Origin: Gemmatimonadota bacterium
GTDB lineage: Bacteria; Gemmatimonadota; Gemmatimonadetes; Gemmatimonadales; Gemmatimonadaceae
Direction of reading: 5' to 3'
Assembly: GCA_028287235.1 (NCBI GenBank)
Contig: JAQBQB010000020.1
Location: 62,001 to 126,000, forward strand
Length of the DNA: 64,000 nt
This document shows, one piece after another, positions 39,609 to 47,850 of the stretch (the first letter of the stretch is position 1; every line of letters starts with the position of its first letter). Under the pieces are notes generated by a model. That model searched no databases. It saw nothing but the letters and a program-made list of their open reading frames with translations, and was not told where the DNA came from. A program made the position numbers and the translations under genes.

Positions 39609-40507
39609 GTCGGTGCCCAGGTCAGCATGGGGCCGAGCACCACGTATGCGACGGGCAGCACGAACAACAGGCTGTCGAAGCGATCGAGAATGCCGCCGTG
39701 CCCCGGAATGATGTGCGAGCTGTCCTTCACGCCCGCCTCTCGCTTGAGCAACGACTCCGCGAGATCGCCCACCTGCGCGGCCACGCTCACGAGCGCGCCG
39801 AAGCCGAGCACGCCCATGGGCGGCCAGCGGAAATCGAGATTCGATGCGGGATGGAGCACGAAGTGAGTATACGCCCACGCCACCAACATGCTCGCCAGAA
39901 GCCCGCCCACGGACCCTTCAATCGTCTTTCCGGGGCTCACGGAGGGAATCAGCTTGTGCCGTCCCATCGTGCGGCCCACGGCATATGCGCCGATGTCCGA
40001 CGCCCACGTGAGCAGCACGGGCAGCAACAGCAGCAGTCCACCCGACGACACCGAATACGCACGTCCGCCAAGCGTGAGTGCCGCTGGCGCGAAGGCGTAC
40101 TCGTGATAGCGGATGGCGTAGCCGAAGCTCAGCATGCCGCCGGTGTACGCGGCGCCGAACGCCGTGACGGCGACAGCGCTGAGCGGCTTGCCGTCGACGC
40201 CGCGCATCCAGATGGAGAGCGCGAGAAGCGCCAGGAGGACGACCGCGATGAGCGACGTCGCGCCGACCGCCGCGTCGGGCTTGATGACCTTCACAAACAG
40301 CGGAATCAGGCCGGCGATGACGACGCCGACGTCGTCGAGCGGCGTGAGCCCCGACGCGCGCGCGATGCGGAACAGCTCCCAGGCGCCCAGCGCTGACGCG
40401 ATGGCGAGGAGGCCCGCGAGGGGCCACCCTCCATACAGCAGGATCGCGATCGCGATCGGGGCGCCAATCACCCCGACGGCGACGCGCTTCGTGAGCTCTG
40501 AGCTCAC
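39605..40507 (-). CDS. cdsA: Phosphatidate cytidylyltransferase
   Basis: A protein of 300 residues with about eight membrane helices that makes CDP-diacylglycerol for phospholipid synthesis. The C-terminal signature is clear: SVAAQVGDLAESLLKRE followed by KDSSHIIPGHGGILDRFDS. GRHKLIPSVSPGKTIEGSVGG also matches the family. It overlaps frr and dxr by 4 bases each. The usual uppS is missing between frr and cdsA. Confidence 0.95.
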   Translation of the reverse strand: MSSELTKRVAVGVIGAPIAIAILLYGGWPLAGLLAIASALGAWELFRIARASGLTPLDDVGVVIAGLIPLFVKVIKPDAAVGATSLIAVVLLALLALSIWMRGVDGKPLSAVAVTAFGAAYTGGMLSFGYAIRYHEYAFAPAALTLGGRAYSVSSGGLLLLLPVLLTWASDIGAYAVGRTMGRHKLIPSVSPGKTIEGSVGGLLASMLVAWAYTHFVLHPASNLDFRWPPMGVLGFGALVSVAAQVGDLAESLLKREAGVKDSSHIIPGHGGILDRFDSLLFVLPVAYVVLGPMLTWAPT

Positions 40508-41058
40508 ACTTCCATGATCTCGGCTTCCTTCGCCTTGATCAGGTCGTCGATCTTGTGGATGAAGTCGTCGTGCAACTTCTGCACGTCCTTCTCGCCGTGC
40601 TTCACGTCGTCTTCCGAGACGCCCGTGAGCTTCTTGAAGCCGTCGCGCGCCTGGGTGCGCGCGTGACGAACGGCCACCTTGCCGTCTTCGGCGTACTTGT
40701 GCACGAGCTTCACGAGCTCTTTGCGGCGCTGCTCGTTCATCGACGGCAGCGGCACACGAATGATCGCGCCCTGCGCGCTCGGCTCGAGGCCGAGCCCGGA
40801 ATCGCGGATGGCCTTCTCCACGATCTTGAGCTGCCCCTTGTCGAACGGCGTCACGATGATGACGCGCGGCTCGGGCGCGTTGATCGTCGCCACTTGGTTG
40901 AGGGCCATCAGCTGTCCGTACGCCTCGACCTTGACGCTGTCGAGCATGCTCGGCGAGGCCTTGCCCGAACGGACGGAGGAGAACTCGTGCTTCACGTGCG
41001 CGATGTCTTTGTCCATCGCGGCGCGAGCGTCCTTGAGGATCTGTTGAATATTGCTCAT
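40504..41058 (-). CDS. frr: Ribosome recycling factor
   Basis: A protein of 184 residues, the standard length. With EF-G it splits the ribosome after termination. Typical stretches are [43 protein letters not shown] and [11 protein letters not shown]. It is coupled to pyrH and cdsA by 4-base overlaps. Confidence 0.97.
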   Translation of the reverse strand: MSNIQQILKDARAAMDKDIAHVKHEFSSVRSGKASPSMLDSVKVEAYGQLMALNQVATINAPEPRVIIVTPFDKGQLKIVEKAIRDSGLGLEPSAQGAIIRVPLPSMNEQRRKELVKLVHKYAEDGKVAVRHARTQARDGFKKLTGVSEDDVKHGEKDVQKLHDDFIHKIDDLIKAKEAEIMEV

Positions 41059-41768
41059 CGAACCAGGGTGCCGACGCGCTCGCCGCGGACTGCCGCCACG
41101 ATCGCGCCCGGGTGGTGGATGTTGAGAACGATCAGCGGCAGCGAGTTTTCGCGGCAGAGCGTGATGGCGGTCTGGTCGATCACCTTGAGCTCTTCCATGA
41201 TCACGTCGCGGAAACTGATCTCTTCGTACAGCTTGGCATTCGGGTCGCGCTTGGGATCGGCCGAGTACACGCCGTCGACGCTCGTGGCCTTGATGATGAC
41301 GTTCGCCTTGATCTGGATGGCGCGCAACACCGCGGCGGTATCGGTGGAAAAATAGGGGTTCCCGGTGCCCGCCGCGAAGATGACCGTCCGCTCCTTCTCG
41401 AGGTGGCGGATGGCGCGGCGCCGGATGTACGGCTCGGCGATCTCTTCCATGCGGATCGCCGTCATGACGCGGGTATCGATGCCCTTCCGCTCGAGGACGT
41501 CCTGCACGGCGAGCGCGTTGATCACGGTGCCGAGCATGCCCATGTAATCTGCGGCGACGCGGTCCATTCCCGTCTTCGACAGGAGTGAACCGCGCACGAT
41601 GTTTCCGCCACCGATCACCAGGCCGAGCGAGACTCCGGTCTCCTTCAGCCGCACGACTTCGTCCGCCAGCTTGTCGACGACGTCGAAGTCGTACCCGAAT
41701 CCCCTCTCTCCGGCGAGGGCTTCGCCGGAGAGCTTGAGCAGGATGCGAGGGTATTTCAGATCTGTCAT
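41055..41768 (-). CDS. pyrH: UMP kinase
   Basis: A protein of 237 residues that phosphorylates UMP. Marks are [16 protein letters not shown] (phosphate loop), [46 protein letters not shown] and [18 protein letters not shown] 41768 fits the family. The frame stays open for 30 more codons upstream only because repeat units happen to be read through ([15 protein letters not shown]), so that longer start is rejected. Confidence 0.97.
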   Translation of the reverse strand: MTDLKYPRILLKLSGEALAGERGFGYDFDVVDKLADEVVRLKETGVSLGLVIGGGNIVRGSLLSKTGMDRVAADYMGMLGTVINALAVQDVLERKGIDTRVMTAIRMEEIAEPYIRRRAIRHLEKERTVIFAAGTGNPYFSTDTAAVLRAIQIKANVIIKATSVDGVYSADPKRDPNAKLYEEISFRDVIMEELKVIDQTAITLCRENSLPLIVLNIHHPGAIVAAVRGERVGTLVR

Positions 41769-41778
41769 ATGGATTGTG

Positions 41779-41895
41779 TCATCCCGAGCGTAGCGACCGG
41801 TGTCATCCCGAGCGTAGCGACCGGTGTCATCCTGAGCGAAGCGAAGGATCGCTCGCAACGGATACCCATCCGTCGTTCGCTTCGCTCAGGCTGAC
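41779..41895 (-). repeat. CATCC-GAGCG repeat cluster (copy 2)
   Basis: Two 22-base tandem units GTGTCATCCCGAGCGTAGCG, then a GTCATCCTGAGCGAAGCGAAG unit reading into GATCG, and an inverted CTTCGCTCAGG unit near 41880. It fills the tsf-pyrH spacer and could form a stem in the transcript. Confidence 0.85.
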
Positions 41896-41899
41896 GAAC

Positions 41900-42493
41900 C
41901 TACTCACCCAGCTGGTAGCGTACGAAGCGGCGCACCTGCACGTTCTCGCCCGTCTTCGCCGACACTTCCTTCACGAGATCGCCGATGGTCTTCTTGGGAT
42001 CGCGCACCCAGACCTGGTGCATCAGCGCGACGTCCTTGTAGAAGGCCTGAATCTTTCCTTCGACGATCTTCTCGATCATGTGCTCGGGCTTGCCTTCGGC
42101 CTTGACCTGCTCGACGAAGATACGGCGCTCGGAGTCGACCTTCTCCTGCGGTACCTGGTCCTTGTCGACGGCGACAGGAGCCGCGGCGGCGATGTGCTCG
42201 GCGAGCGTCTTGCCGAGCTGCTGGAAGTCGTCCGTGCGCGCGACGAAGTCGGTCTCGCAGTTCAGCTCCACCAGCACGGCGATCTTGCCGTTGTGGTGGA
42301 GGTAGCTCGCGATCACGCCTTCCTTGGCCTGGCGGCCGGCACGCTTGTCGGCCTTCGCGGCGCCGGTGGAGCGGAGGTGCTCGACCGCTTTGTCGAGATC
42401 GCCGTTGGTCGCTTCGAGCGCGTTCTTGCAATCCATCATGCCGGCGCCGGTGCGCTCACGCAGCGCGGCCACATCTTTCGCAGTAATAGCCAT
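41900..42493 (-). CDS. tsf: Elongation factor Ts (short form)
   Basis: A protein of 197 residues, the nucleotide-exchange factor for EF-Tu. The N-terminal UBA-like part has LRERTGAGMMDCKNALEA, and the core has YLHHNGKIAVLVELNCETDFVART with the TDFV exchange motif. It is about 80-90 residues shorter than the E. coli form and carries one core subdomain, like the Thermus and cyanobacterial short types. A hairpin precedes the gene. Confidence 0.96.
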   Translation of the reverse strand: MAITAKDVAALRERTGAGMMDCKNALEATNGDLDKAVEHLRSTGAAKADKRAGRQAKEGVIASYLHHNGKIAVLVELNCETDFVARTDDFQQLGKTLAEHIAAAAPVAVDKDQVPQEKVDSERRIFVEQVKAEGKPEHMIEKIVEGKIQAFYKDVALMHQVWVRDPKKTIGDLVKEVSAKTGENVQVRRFVRYQLGE

Positions 42494-42524
42494 TGCTCGA
42501 TTCCAGCCTACGGTTTCGTGGAAA

Positions 42525-42551
42525 CGCCGCCGGGCAGTGTGTCCGGCGGCG
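42525..42551 (-). terminator. Hairpin in the tsf leader
   Basis: A perfect 9-bp stem CGCCGCCGG / CCGGCGGCG with a 9-base loop, followed on the minus strand by TTTCC. It lies 32 bases before tsf and could be a partial terminator or attenuator for rpsB read-through. Confidence 0.5.
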
Positions 42552-42559
42552 TGTCATCC

Positions 42560-42725
42560 TTTCAGTTTGTCACCCTTTTTGTCATCCTGAGCGTCAGTTT
42601 GTCATCCTGAGCGAAGCGTGTCATCCTGAGCGAAGCGTGTCATCCTGAGCGAAGCGAAGGATCGCTTTCCAAGTGAGCCGATCCTTCGGTCGCTACCGCT
42701 CCCTCAGGATGACACGCTTCGCTCA
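42560..42725 (-). repeat. CATCCTGAGCG repeat cluster (copy 3)
   Basis: Four forward units, the last three in near-perfect tandem with a period of 22 bases (GTCATCCTGAGCGAAGCGT), then GATCG...CGATCC and an inverted CCCTCAGGATGAC. The inverted end pairs with the last forward unit into a long stem-loop. It fills most of the rpsB-tsf spacer. Confidence 0.88.
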
Positions 42726-42751
42726 TAACGACGCCGTGCTCAGGACAACAG

Positions 42752-43711
42752 TTACTCGGCGTCCGCTCCGCCTTCAACCGCCGCATCACCGGTATCACCG
42801 GCGTCACCAGCATCAGCTGCCTCTCCGCCTTCCGGCGCTTCGCCGTCGGGACGGTTCAAACGGGCGGCGATTGCTTCCGGCTTGGCGCGACGGCGGCGCG
42901 GACGGCGCTTGCGCTTCTTGTCCTCGTCACCACCGGCCGGCTCGGCACCACGGTCGGAGCTGTAGGTGTAGCTCTCGCCCTCTTCGGTCTCTTCACGCGC
43001 CGGCGCTTCGCGGCGGGCTTCGACGATGGCGTCGGCGATCGCGCGCGTCACCAGCTCGACCGAGCGAATCGCGTCGTCGTTGCCGGCGATCGGCACGGTG
43101 ATGAGATCCGGGTCGGCGTTCGTGTCGACGATGGCAACGATGGGAATCTTGAGCTTGTTGCCCTCGTTGACGCCGATGCGCTCCTTCTTCGAGTCCACGA
43201 TGAACATCAGGCCCGGGAGGCGCGTCATGCTGCGAATGCCGTTCAAGTATTTCGAGAGCTTCTCGCGCTCGCGGCGGAGCATGAGCTGCTCTTTCTTGGT
43301 GTAGTTCTCGAAGTCGCCGCCCTCTTCACCGCCGGCCTCGAGCTCCTTCATGCGCTTGACCTGCTTCTTCACCGTCTGGTAGTTGGTGAGCAAGCCGCCC
43401 AGCCACCGCTCGGTGATGAACAGCGCGCCGGCGCGCTCGGCTTCCGCGCGCACGATACCCGACACCTGCGGCTTCGTGCAGACGAACAGCACGTTCTCGC
43501 CGCGGAGGATGACGTCGCGCGCCAGCTTCTGCGCGACTTCGATCTGCCGAAGGGTCTTCTGGAGGTCGATGATGTGGATCCCGTTGCGCTCCGCGAAAAT
43601 GAAGCGGCGCATCTTGGGATTCCAACGACGGGTCTGGTGCCCGAAGTGCACGCCGGCGGCGAGGAGAGCCTCGAGCGTGGGCGTGCCGGTGGTGGACTGC
43701 TGATCTGCCAT
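42752..43711 (-). CDS. rpsB: 30S ribosomal protein S2 with long charged tail
   Basis: A protein of 319 residues when started at ATG 43711. Residues 1-240 are normal S2 (LEALLAAGVHFGHQTRRWNP, MRRFIFAERNGIHIIDLQKT, ITERWLGGLLTNY, LPGLMFIVDSKKE, IPIVAIVDTNADPD). The remaining 80 residues are an added tail: an acidic start, a basic core (KKRKRRPRRRRAK), then an Ala/Gly/Asp/Glu end. Ordinary bacterial S2 ends near residue 240-255. Confidence 0.96.
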   Translation of the reverse strand: MADQQSTTGTPTLEALLAAGVHFGHQTRRWNPKMRRFIFAERNGIHIIDLQKTLRQIEVAQKLARDVILRGENVLFVCTKPQVSGIVRAEAERAGALFITERWLGGLLTNYQTVKKQVKRMKELEAGGEEGGDFENYTKKEQLMLRREREKLSKYLNGIRSMTRLPGLMFIVDSKKERIGVNEGNKLKIPIVAIVDTNADPDLITVPIAGNDDAIRSVELVTRAIADAIVEARREAPAREETEEGESYTYSSDRGAEPAGGDEDKKRKRRPRRRRAKPEAIAARLNRPDGEAPEGGEAADAGDAGDTGDAAVEGGADAE

Positions 43712-43799
43712 GGTAGAACGAACCTCGAGTTGGTTTTGAACGTCGGCCGCCGTCATTGTCCGATTCACCGGTTTCCCGGCACCGAATCGAGACTCGAGC

Positions 43800-43888
43800 G
43801 ACCTGAGAGATGTGCTGCTCTCAGGATGATTGGGTTCAGGATGTTCCTATCATCCCGACCCCAATTATCCTGAGCCCTGCGAAGCGCG
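43800..43888 (-). repeat. Decayed copies of the CATCCTGAGCG repeat
   Basis: Partial units (CTCAGGATGATTGGG, TTCAGGATG, TATCATCCCGACC, TTATCCTGAGC) lie between rpsI and rpsB. A short hairpin, CGAAGCG / CGCTTCG, spans the rpsI stop and may help end the rplM-rpsI transcript. Confidence 0.6.
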
Positions 43889-44284
43889 CTAGCGCTTCGA
43901 GAACTGGAACCGCTTACGAGCCTTCGGACGACCCGGCTTCTTACGCTCGACAGCGCGTGCGTCGCGCGTGAGGAGGCCGAGCCCGCGGAGCTTGACGCGA
44001 TGGGCCTCGTCGATCATGACGAGAGCACGCGCCACGGCGAGGCGCAGCGCGCCGGCCTGACCCGTGTTGCCGCCGCCGTCGACGTTCGCCTTCACGTCGT
44101 AGCGCCCGAGCATGTCGGTCGCCACGAACGGCTGCTGAATCGACGAGACGTGCGAGGGACGCGGGAAGTAGTCGCCGAGCGTGCGCCCGTTCACGTCCCA
44201 CTTGCCGGAGCCCGGCTTGATGTACACGCGGCACACCGCTTCTTTGCGGCGGCCGATCGCATGAATGGTCTGAGTGTCGGCCAT
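43889..44284 (-). CDS. rpsI: 30S ribosomal protein S9
   Basis: A protein of 131 residues. S9 contacts P-site tRNA through its C-terminal tail. The N-terminus has AIGRRKEAVCRVYIKPG, the middle NVDGGGNTGQAGALRLAVAR, and the C-terminus ends KKPGRPKARKRFQFSKR with the invariant final Lys-Arg. It follows rplM by 3 bases, the universal pair. Confidence 0.97.
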   Translation of the reverse strand: MADTQTIHAIGRRKEAVCRVYIKPGSGKWDVNGRTLGDYFPRPSHVSSIQQPFVATDMLGRYDVKANVDGGGNTGQAGALRLAVARALVMIDEAHRVKLRGLGLLTRDARAVERKKPGRPKARKRFQFSKR

Positions 44285-44287
44285 GGA

Positions 44288-44734
44288 TTACTTCTCGCTC
44301 TTGGTGAAGGACAACGTCTTGGGCTGCTGCGCGACGTGCGGGTGCTCGGCGGTGGCGTACACGCGAAGCTTGCGACGCAACACCTGACGTCCCAGAGCGG
44401 TCTTCGGCAGCATGCCGTAGACGGCCTTCTCGATCACACGCTCGGGATGCTTGGCGATCATGGTCTTGAACGGCGTGAACCGCTCGTGGCCCATGTAGCC
44501 CGTGTGATGGAAGTACTCTTTCTGCTCGGCCTTGCGGCCGGTGACCTTCACCTTCGACGCGTTGATCACGATGACGTTGTCACCGGTATCCATGTGCGGC
44601 GTGAAGATGGGCTTGTGCTTGCCGCGGATGATCCGGGCGACTTCGGTGGCGAGACGTCCGAGCACCATCCCTTCGGCATCGACAATGAACCAGGTCTGTT
44701 CAATGTCGCTCGGCGTTGCGGAAAACGTTTTCAT
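44288..44734 (-). CDS. rplM: 50S ribosomal protein L13
   Basis: A protein of 148 residues from ATG 44734. L13 is an early 23S rRNA-binding protein. Typical stretches are [53 protein letters not shown] and [11 protein letters not shown]. It is first in the L13-S9 transcript and has a strong promoter about 90 bases upstream. Confidence 0.97.
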   Translation of the reverse strand: MKTFSATPSDIEQTWFIVDAEGMVLGRLATEVARIIRGKHKPIFTPHMDTGDNVIVINASKVKVTGRKAEQKEYFHHTGYMGHERFTPFKTMIAKHPERVIEKAVYGMLPKTALGRQVLRRKLRVYATAEHPHVAQQPKTLSFTKSEK

Positions 44735-44826
44735 GGACGAACCAAACAAAGTGGGTCCTGCGCCTCACCGGTGCGTGATGCAACCCGGGTCTCGGCAGCC
44801 ATCGAAGGCATTTGTGACAGACTCGC

Positions 44827-44855
44827 AAGATAGATAAGGACTTAGGGGCTGTCAA
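44827..44855 (-). promoter_or_regulatory. Sigma-70-type promoter of rplM-rpsI
   Basis: On the minus strand TTGACA, exactly 17 bases and TATCTT: the best promoter match in the window. It leaves a leader of about 85 bases before rplM. I see no clear ribosomal-protein binding structure in it. Confidence 0.8.
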
Positions 44856-44957
44856 CGGATCCACTTTCCACACGTTCCAGCCCGGAACGGGCCGTCGGTT
44901 CTGAAGCAGCCGGGCTAGTCTACTTCCATTTGTGTCGAACGATCCGGTCCACCAAGA

Positions 44958-44996
44958 CGAGCGACCTGCTCGGCGGTTCGCCGGGCAGGTCGCTCG
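44958..44996 (-). terminator. Large hairpin after the porin gene
   Basis: Outer perfect 12-bp stem CGAGCGACCTGC / GCAGGTCGCTCG and inner 5-bp CGGCG / CGCCG with a 3-base loop, separated by one mismatch. It sits 45 bases past the porin stop. There is no T-run, so it may work with Rho or only stabilise the mRNA end. Confidence 0.6.
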
Positions 44997-45040
44997 CACG
45001 TCCAAGCTGGGTTCTGGAAACCGAGGACGAGACCAGCAGG

Positions 45041-46366
45041 TTAGAAGTTCACCACGAAATGCAGAAACATCGTCGTCGCCTGCGGTGTCGGCTTGACGTT
45101 CGTGCCGGTCGGCGTCGGGAAGTTGGTCGGCGACTGATTCTGATAGTCCGCCGTGAAGGTCATCCGCTGGTTCACGTCCCACGATGCGCCGAGCACGTAG
45201 AAGTTGTACGCGGGCGTCGTTCCCGCATAGCCGGCCGCGTTGGGAATGCTCGACGACGGGTCCGTGTTCGGAGTCCAGTGATCCCAGCGCGCCACGATGC
45301 TGAACGGCGACTTCTGGGTCTTGTCGAACAGCTCGAGCGGACGAACGAAGACGAATCCGTCGATGAGCCGGCCCGTGGAATCGTGCACCACACGCGGGCT
45401 GGCGGCCGTGTTCCCGCCGTTGTCGCTCGCGTCCGTTCGCTGCGCGAAATCACCACCGAGGCTGAACCGGCAGCGGCCGCCGTTTCGGAAGTCGCACGAC
45501 GAGGTGTCCTTGATCGCCGCGAAGATGCCGTAGCGATCGCGCTTCAGACCGTCGGTGATCGCCCCGTTGGTGCCGGGTCCCACCTGGCCCGTGCCGCCGG
45601 ATTGGAACGCGCTCGCGTTGTAGCCCTTGTACACCCACGGAGTGATCGTGAGGTATCTGATGACGTTGGTCATCGTGGGCTGATTCGCGAAGGGCGTCAG
45701 GCTCGCGCGGAGGCCGAAGTCCTTGAAGCGATTGTTGGCAACGCCTTGACCCGTAGTTCCGGGGTTGTCGTACGAGGAGTAGCCGGAGCCGTTGGTGACG
45801 GTTCCATAAATCTCGCCCCACTTGTTGCCGAGCGTCATGAGTGCGGCGGCGCCGGCATCGGAGGACGAGAAGAAGCCGTTCTTCTCGATGCCCGTCTGTT
45901 GGAGATACCGCGGCCAAAACGATTCCTCGTGATCGATGAGGACCGTGTGCAGAAGGCCGATGCGGCCGGTGAGGCTCGAGCCGGCGCCGAACTCGTTACG
46001 CAGGCCCGTGTAGTCGAGGTAGGCGTACTTCAGCCGCACCACCCAGCCCTGATAGTACGGGTTCTGCGCGGGATTCGTGTTCTGAAAGATGTCCGTCGTC
46101 ACACGAACCGACCCGTTGTCGCCGGCAGGCATGCGATACGTGAGGTACACGCGATCGAGGTTGAACGCGTTCGGGTTCGAGCCGCCAAGCTGAGCCTTCG
46201 AGGCCGAGTCGGTTTTGTAGCCGAAGCTGCCGAAGATCGTTCCGGAGAAACCAAACCCGGGTGTTGCCGGGGCCGGCGCGGTAGGCGCTTGCTGCGCGAA
46301 GCCGAGTGCTGGGGCGATCGTGATCGCGGCACCGACGGCGATCAGTCGCATGGAGCGAGAGGTCAT
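45041..46366 (-). CDS. Outer-membrane porin, probably phosphate-related
   Basis: A protein of 441 residues starting at ATG 46366. A signal peptide (MRLIAVGAAITIAPALGFA) is followed by an Ala/Pro linker and a long series of amphipathic strands, ending in a Phe (FLHFVVNF), the beta-barrel assembly signal. Sequence such as FGFSGTIFGSFGYKT and DRVYLTYRMPAG suits a 14-18 strand porin. The phosphate role is inferred from its place beside pstS and a Pho-box-like repeat in its promoter. The Cys pair CDFRNGGRC may form a loop disulfide. Confidence 0.82.
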   Translation of the reverse strand: MTSRSMRLIAVGAAITIAPALGFAQQAPTAPAPATPGFGFSGTIFGSFGYKTDSASKAQLGGSNPNAFNLDRVYLTYRMPAGDNGSVRVTTDIFQNTNPAQNPYYQGWVVRLKYAYLDYTGLRNEFGAGSSLTGRIGLLHTVLIDHEESFWPRYLQQTGIEKNGFFSSSDAGAAALMTLGNKWGEIYGTVTNGSGYSSYDNPGTTGQGVANNRFKDFGLRASLTPFANQPTMTNVIRYLTITPWVYKGYNASAFQSGGTGQVGPGTNGAITDGLKRDRYGIFAAIKDTSSCDFRNGGRCRFSLGGDFAQRTDASDNGGNTAASPRVVHDSTGRLIDGFVFVRPLELFDKTQKSPFSIVARWDHWTPNTDPSSSIPNAAGYAGTTPAYNFYVLGASWDVNQRMTFTADYQNQSPTNFPTPTGTNVKPTPQATTMFLHFVVNF

Positions 46367-46483
46367 GGAGAGCCGTGGAAGATTAGAAGAGGGAGGAGCT
46401 GGTCGTGACGGGTCCGGCGTTACCCGGCCTGTCACGGGCGACGGAAGGGTGACGGAAACCGGTCGCGATTTTCCCACGGGCCG

Positions 46484-46499
46484 GTAACGGCGGTGTAAC
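46484..46499 (-). promoter_or_regulatory. Pho-box-like repeat upstream of the porin gene
   Basis: On the minus strand GTTAC-N6-GTTAC (11-base period), about 118 bases before the porin start. The same arrangement occurs before both pstS genes. Confidence 0.55.
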
Positions 46500-46529
46500 G
46501 CGGGCGGAAAATGGCGCTAAGAAACGACA

Positions 46530-46554
46530 ATGCCGGCGAAGGTATCGCCGGCAT
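46530..46554 (-). terminator. Terminator hairpin after pstS
   Basis: A perfect 10-bp stem ATGCCGGCGA / TCGCCGGCAT with a 5-base loop, 29 bases after the pstS stop, followed by TTGTCGTTTCTT on the minus strand. Confidence 0.65.
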
Positions 46555-46582
46555 CATCAGCATGCAGAGCCAGCCTCGCCCG

Positions 46583-47623
46583 TTATTTCGACGCGACGTT
46601 CTTCACCATCTGCAACCGCTTGTCGAGCATCACGACGACGTTCTTCGGGAGCGGCGCATAGTCGAGGCCAGCGGCATCCGCTTCGCCGTCATGGATCGCC
46701 CACTTGATGAAGTCGATCAGCTTCTTTCCCTTCACGGGATCGGGCTGCGTCTCGGAGACGAGCAGGTACGTGAACGAGGCGATCGGATATGCGCCCTTCG
46801 CGGCCGCGTTCACGATCGACACGCGGAAGTCCGTGTTGGCCGGGAGCTTCGCCGCCGCGCCGGCGGCCGCTTCGGTCACCGACTCGATGCTCGGCAGCAC
46901 ATACGCGCCCGACGCATTCTTCATCGCGGCGTACGGCAGCTTGTTCTGGCGCGCGTATGCGAGCTCGACGTAGCCAATCGCCCCCGGCGTCTGCTTCACC
47001 TGGCCGGCGACGCCGGCGTTCTGCGCGCCGCCGAGGCCAACGGGCCACTGCACGTCCTTCGCCTTGCCCGGTCCCGCTTTCCACGCGGAGCTGACGTCGC
47101 TCAGGTAGTCCGTGAAGATGTAGGTGGTGCCGCTGCCATCCGTGCGGTGCACGACGAGGATGTCCTTGTTCGGAAGCGCCACGCCCTGGTTCACCGCGGC
47201 GATCTCCGGCGCGTTCCACTTCGTGATCTTGCCGAGGTAGATGTCGGCAAGCACGGAGCCGGTCAGATTCAGCGGCTTCGAGACTTCGGGGAGATTGTAC
47301 GTCACGACCACGGCGCCGAGCACGGTCGGAATATGGAAGGCGGGCGTCTTGAGCTTCGCCATTTCGGCGTCGCTCATCGGCGCGTCGGATCCGGCGAAGT
47401 CGACCGTTCCTTCGGTCAACGCCTTGATGCCGCCGCCCGAGCCGTTCGCCTGATAGTTGATCTGGACGCCGGTCTTCGCGGCGTAGTCGTGGAACCACTT
47501 CGAATAGATCGGATACGGGAAGGTCGCGCCGGCGCCGGTCAAATCCTGAGCGGCCGCGGGAGTGGCGGCCATCACGGCGCCGATCGCGGCCAGGCCGACG
47601 AACTTCGAAACGCGTGCGATCAC
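46583..47623 (-). CDS. pstS: Periplasmic phosphate-binding protein PstS (soluble)
   Basis: A protein of 346 residues that captures phosphate in the periplasm for the Pst ABC importer. A signal peptide ends in TPAAAQ, then LTGAGATFPYPIYSKW, the PstS N-terminal phosphate loop. The other phosphate-binding segments are present: FAGSDAPMSD, VVHRTDGSGTTYIFTDYL and QTPGAIGYVELAYA. GTG start with a good AGGAG site. It points away from the second pstS and shares its control region. Confidence 0.96.
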   Translation of the reverse strand: MIARVSKFVGLAAIGAVMAATPAAAQDLTGAGATFPYPIYSKWFHDYAAKTGVQINYQANGSGGGIKALTEGTVDFAGSDAPMSDAEMAKLKTPAFHIPTVLGAVVVTYNLPEVSKPLNLTGSVLADIYLGKITKWNAPEIAAVNQGVALPNKDILVVHRTDGSGTTYIFTDYLSDVSSAWKAGPGKAKDVQWPVGLGGAQNAGVAGQVKQTPGAIGYVELAYARQNKLPYAAMKNASGAYVLPSIESVTEAAAGAAAKLPANTDFRVSIVNAAAKGAYPIASFTYLLVSETQPDPVKGKKLIDFIKWAIHDGEADAAGLDYAPLPKNVVVMLDKRLQMVKNVASK

Positions 47624-47693
47624 GTGGTGCTCCTGTATGGGGTGTTGGAGCCCTGAAATTCGATGCGGCGCGTAAAGGACCTGTGGGACTCGT

Positions 47694-47709
47694 GTAACGC
47701 TTGGGTCAC
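47694..47709 (-). promoter_or_regulatory. Pho-box-like repeat upstream of the leftward pstS
   Basis: On the minus strand GTGAC-N6-GTTAC, 11-base period, about 70 bases before the GTG start. One unit differs from the consensus by one base. Confidence 0.5.
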
Positions 47710-47750
47710 TGCGCTGGACGCCTGGGTCCGCCGGCTATTGCCAGGGCGCC

Positions 47751-47776
47751 GTTACGTCGTTGTTACATGACGTTAC
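47751..47776 (+). promoter_or_regulatory. Pho-box-like triple repeat upstream of the rightward pst operon
   Basis: GTTAC at 47751, 47762 and 47772 (spacings 11 and 10), about 75-100 bases before the GTG of pstS. The helical period matches known PhoB and PhoP boxes. Confidence 0.6.
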
Positions 47777-47850
47777 CAAGACAGTTGCACTCTCCGGCGA
47801 GCATTCAGGCTGTTGGGCATCGTGACCACCCTTTGCGCTCGGAGAACCTC

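Noticed and set aside
41769-41858. N-terminal extension of pyrH by 30 codons
   Set aside because: The extension is read-through of CATCC-GAGCG repeat units ([15 protein letters not shown]); UMP kinase begins at ATG 41768.
47701-47850. Longer N-terminus for the rightward PstS
   Set aside because: It would place 50 non-signal residues before the export signal and cover the Pho-box-like repeats. GTG 47851 has a proper ribosome-binding site.
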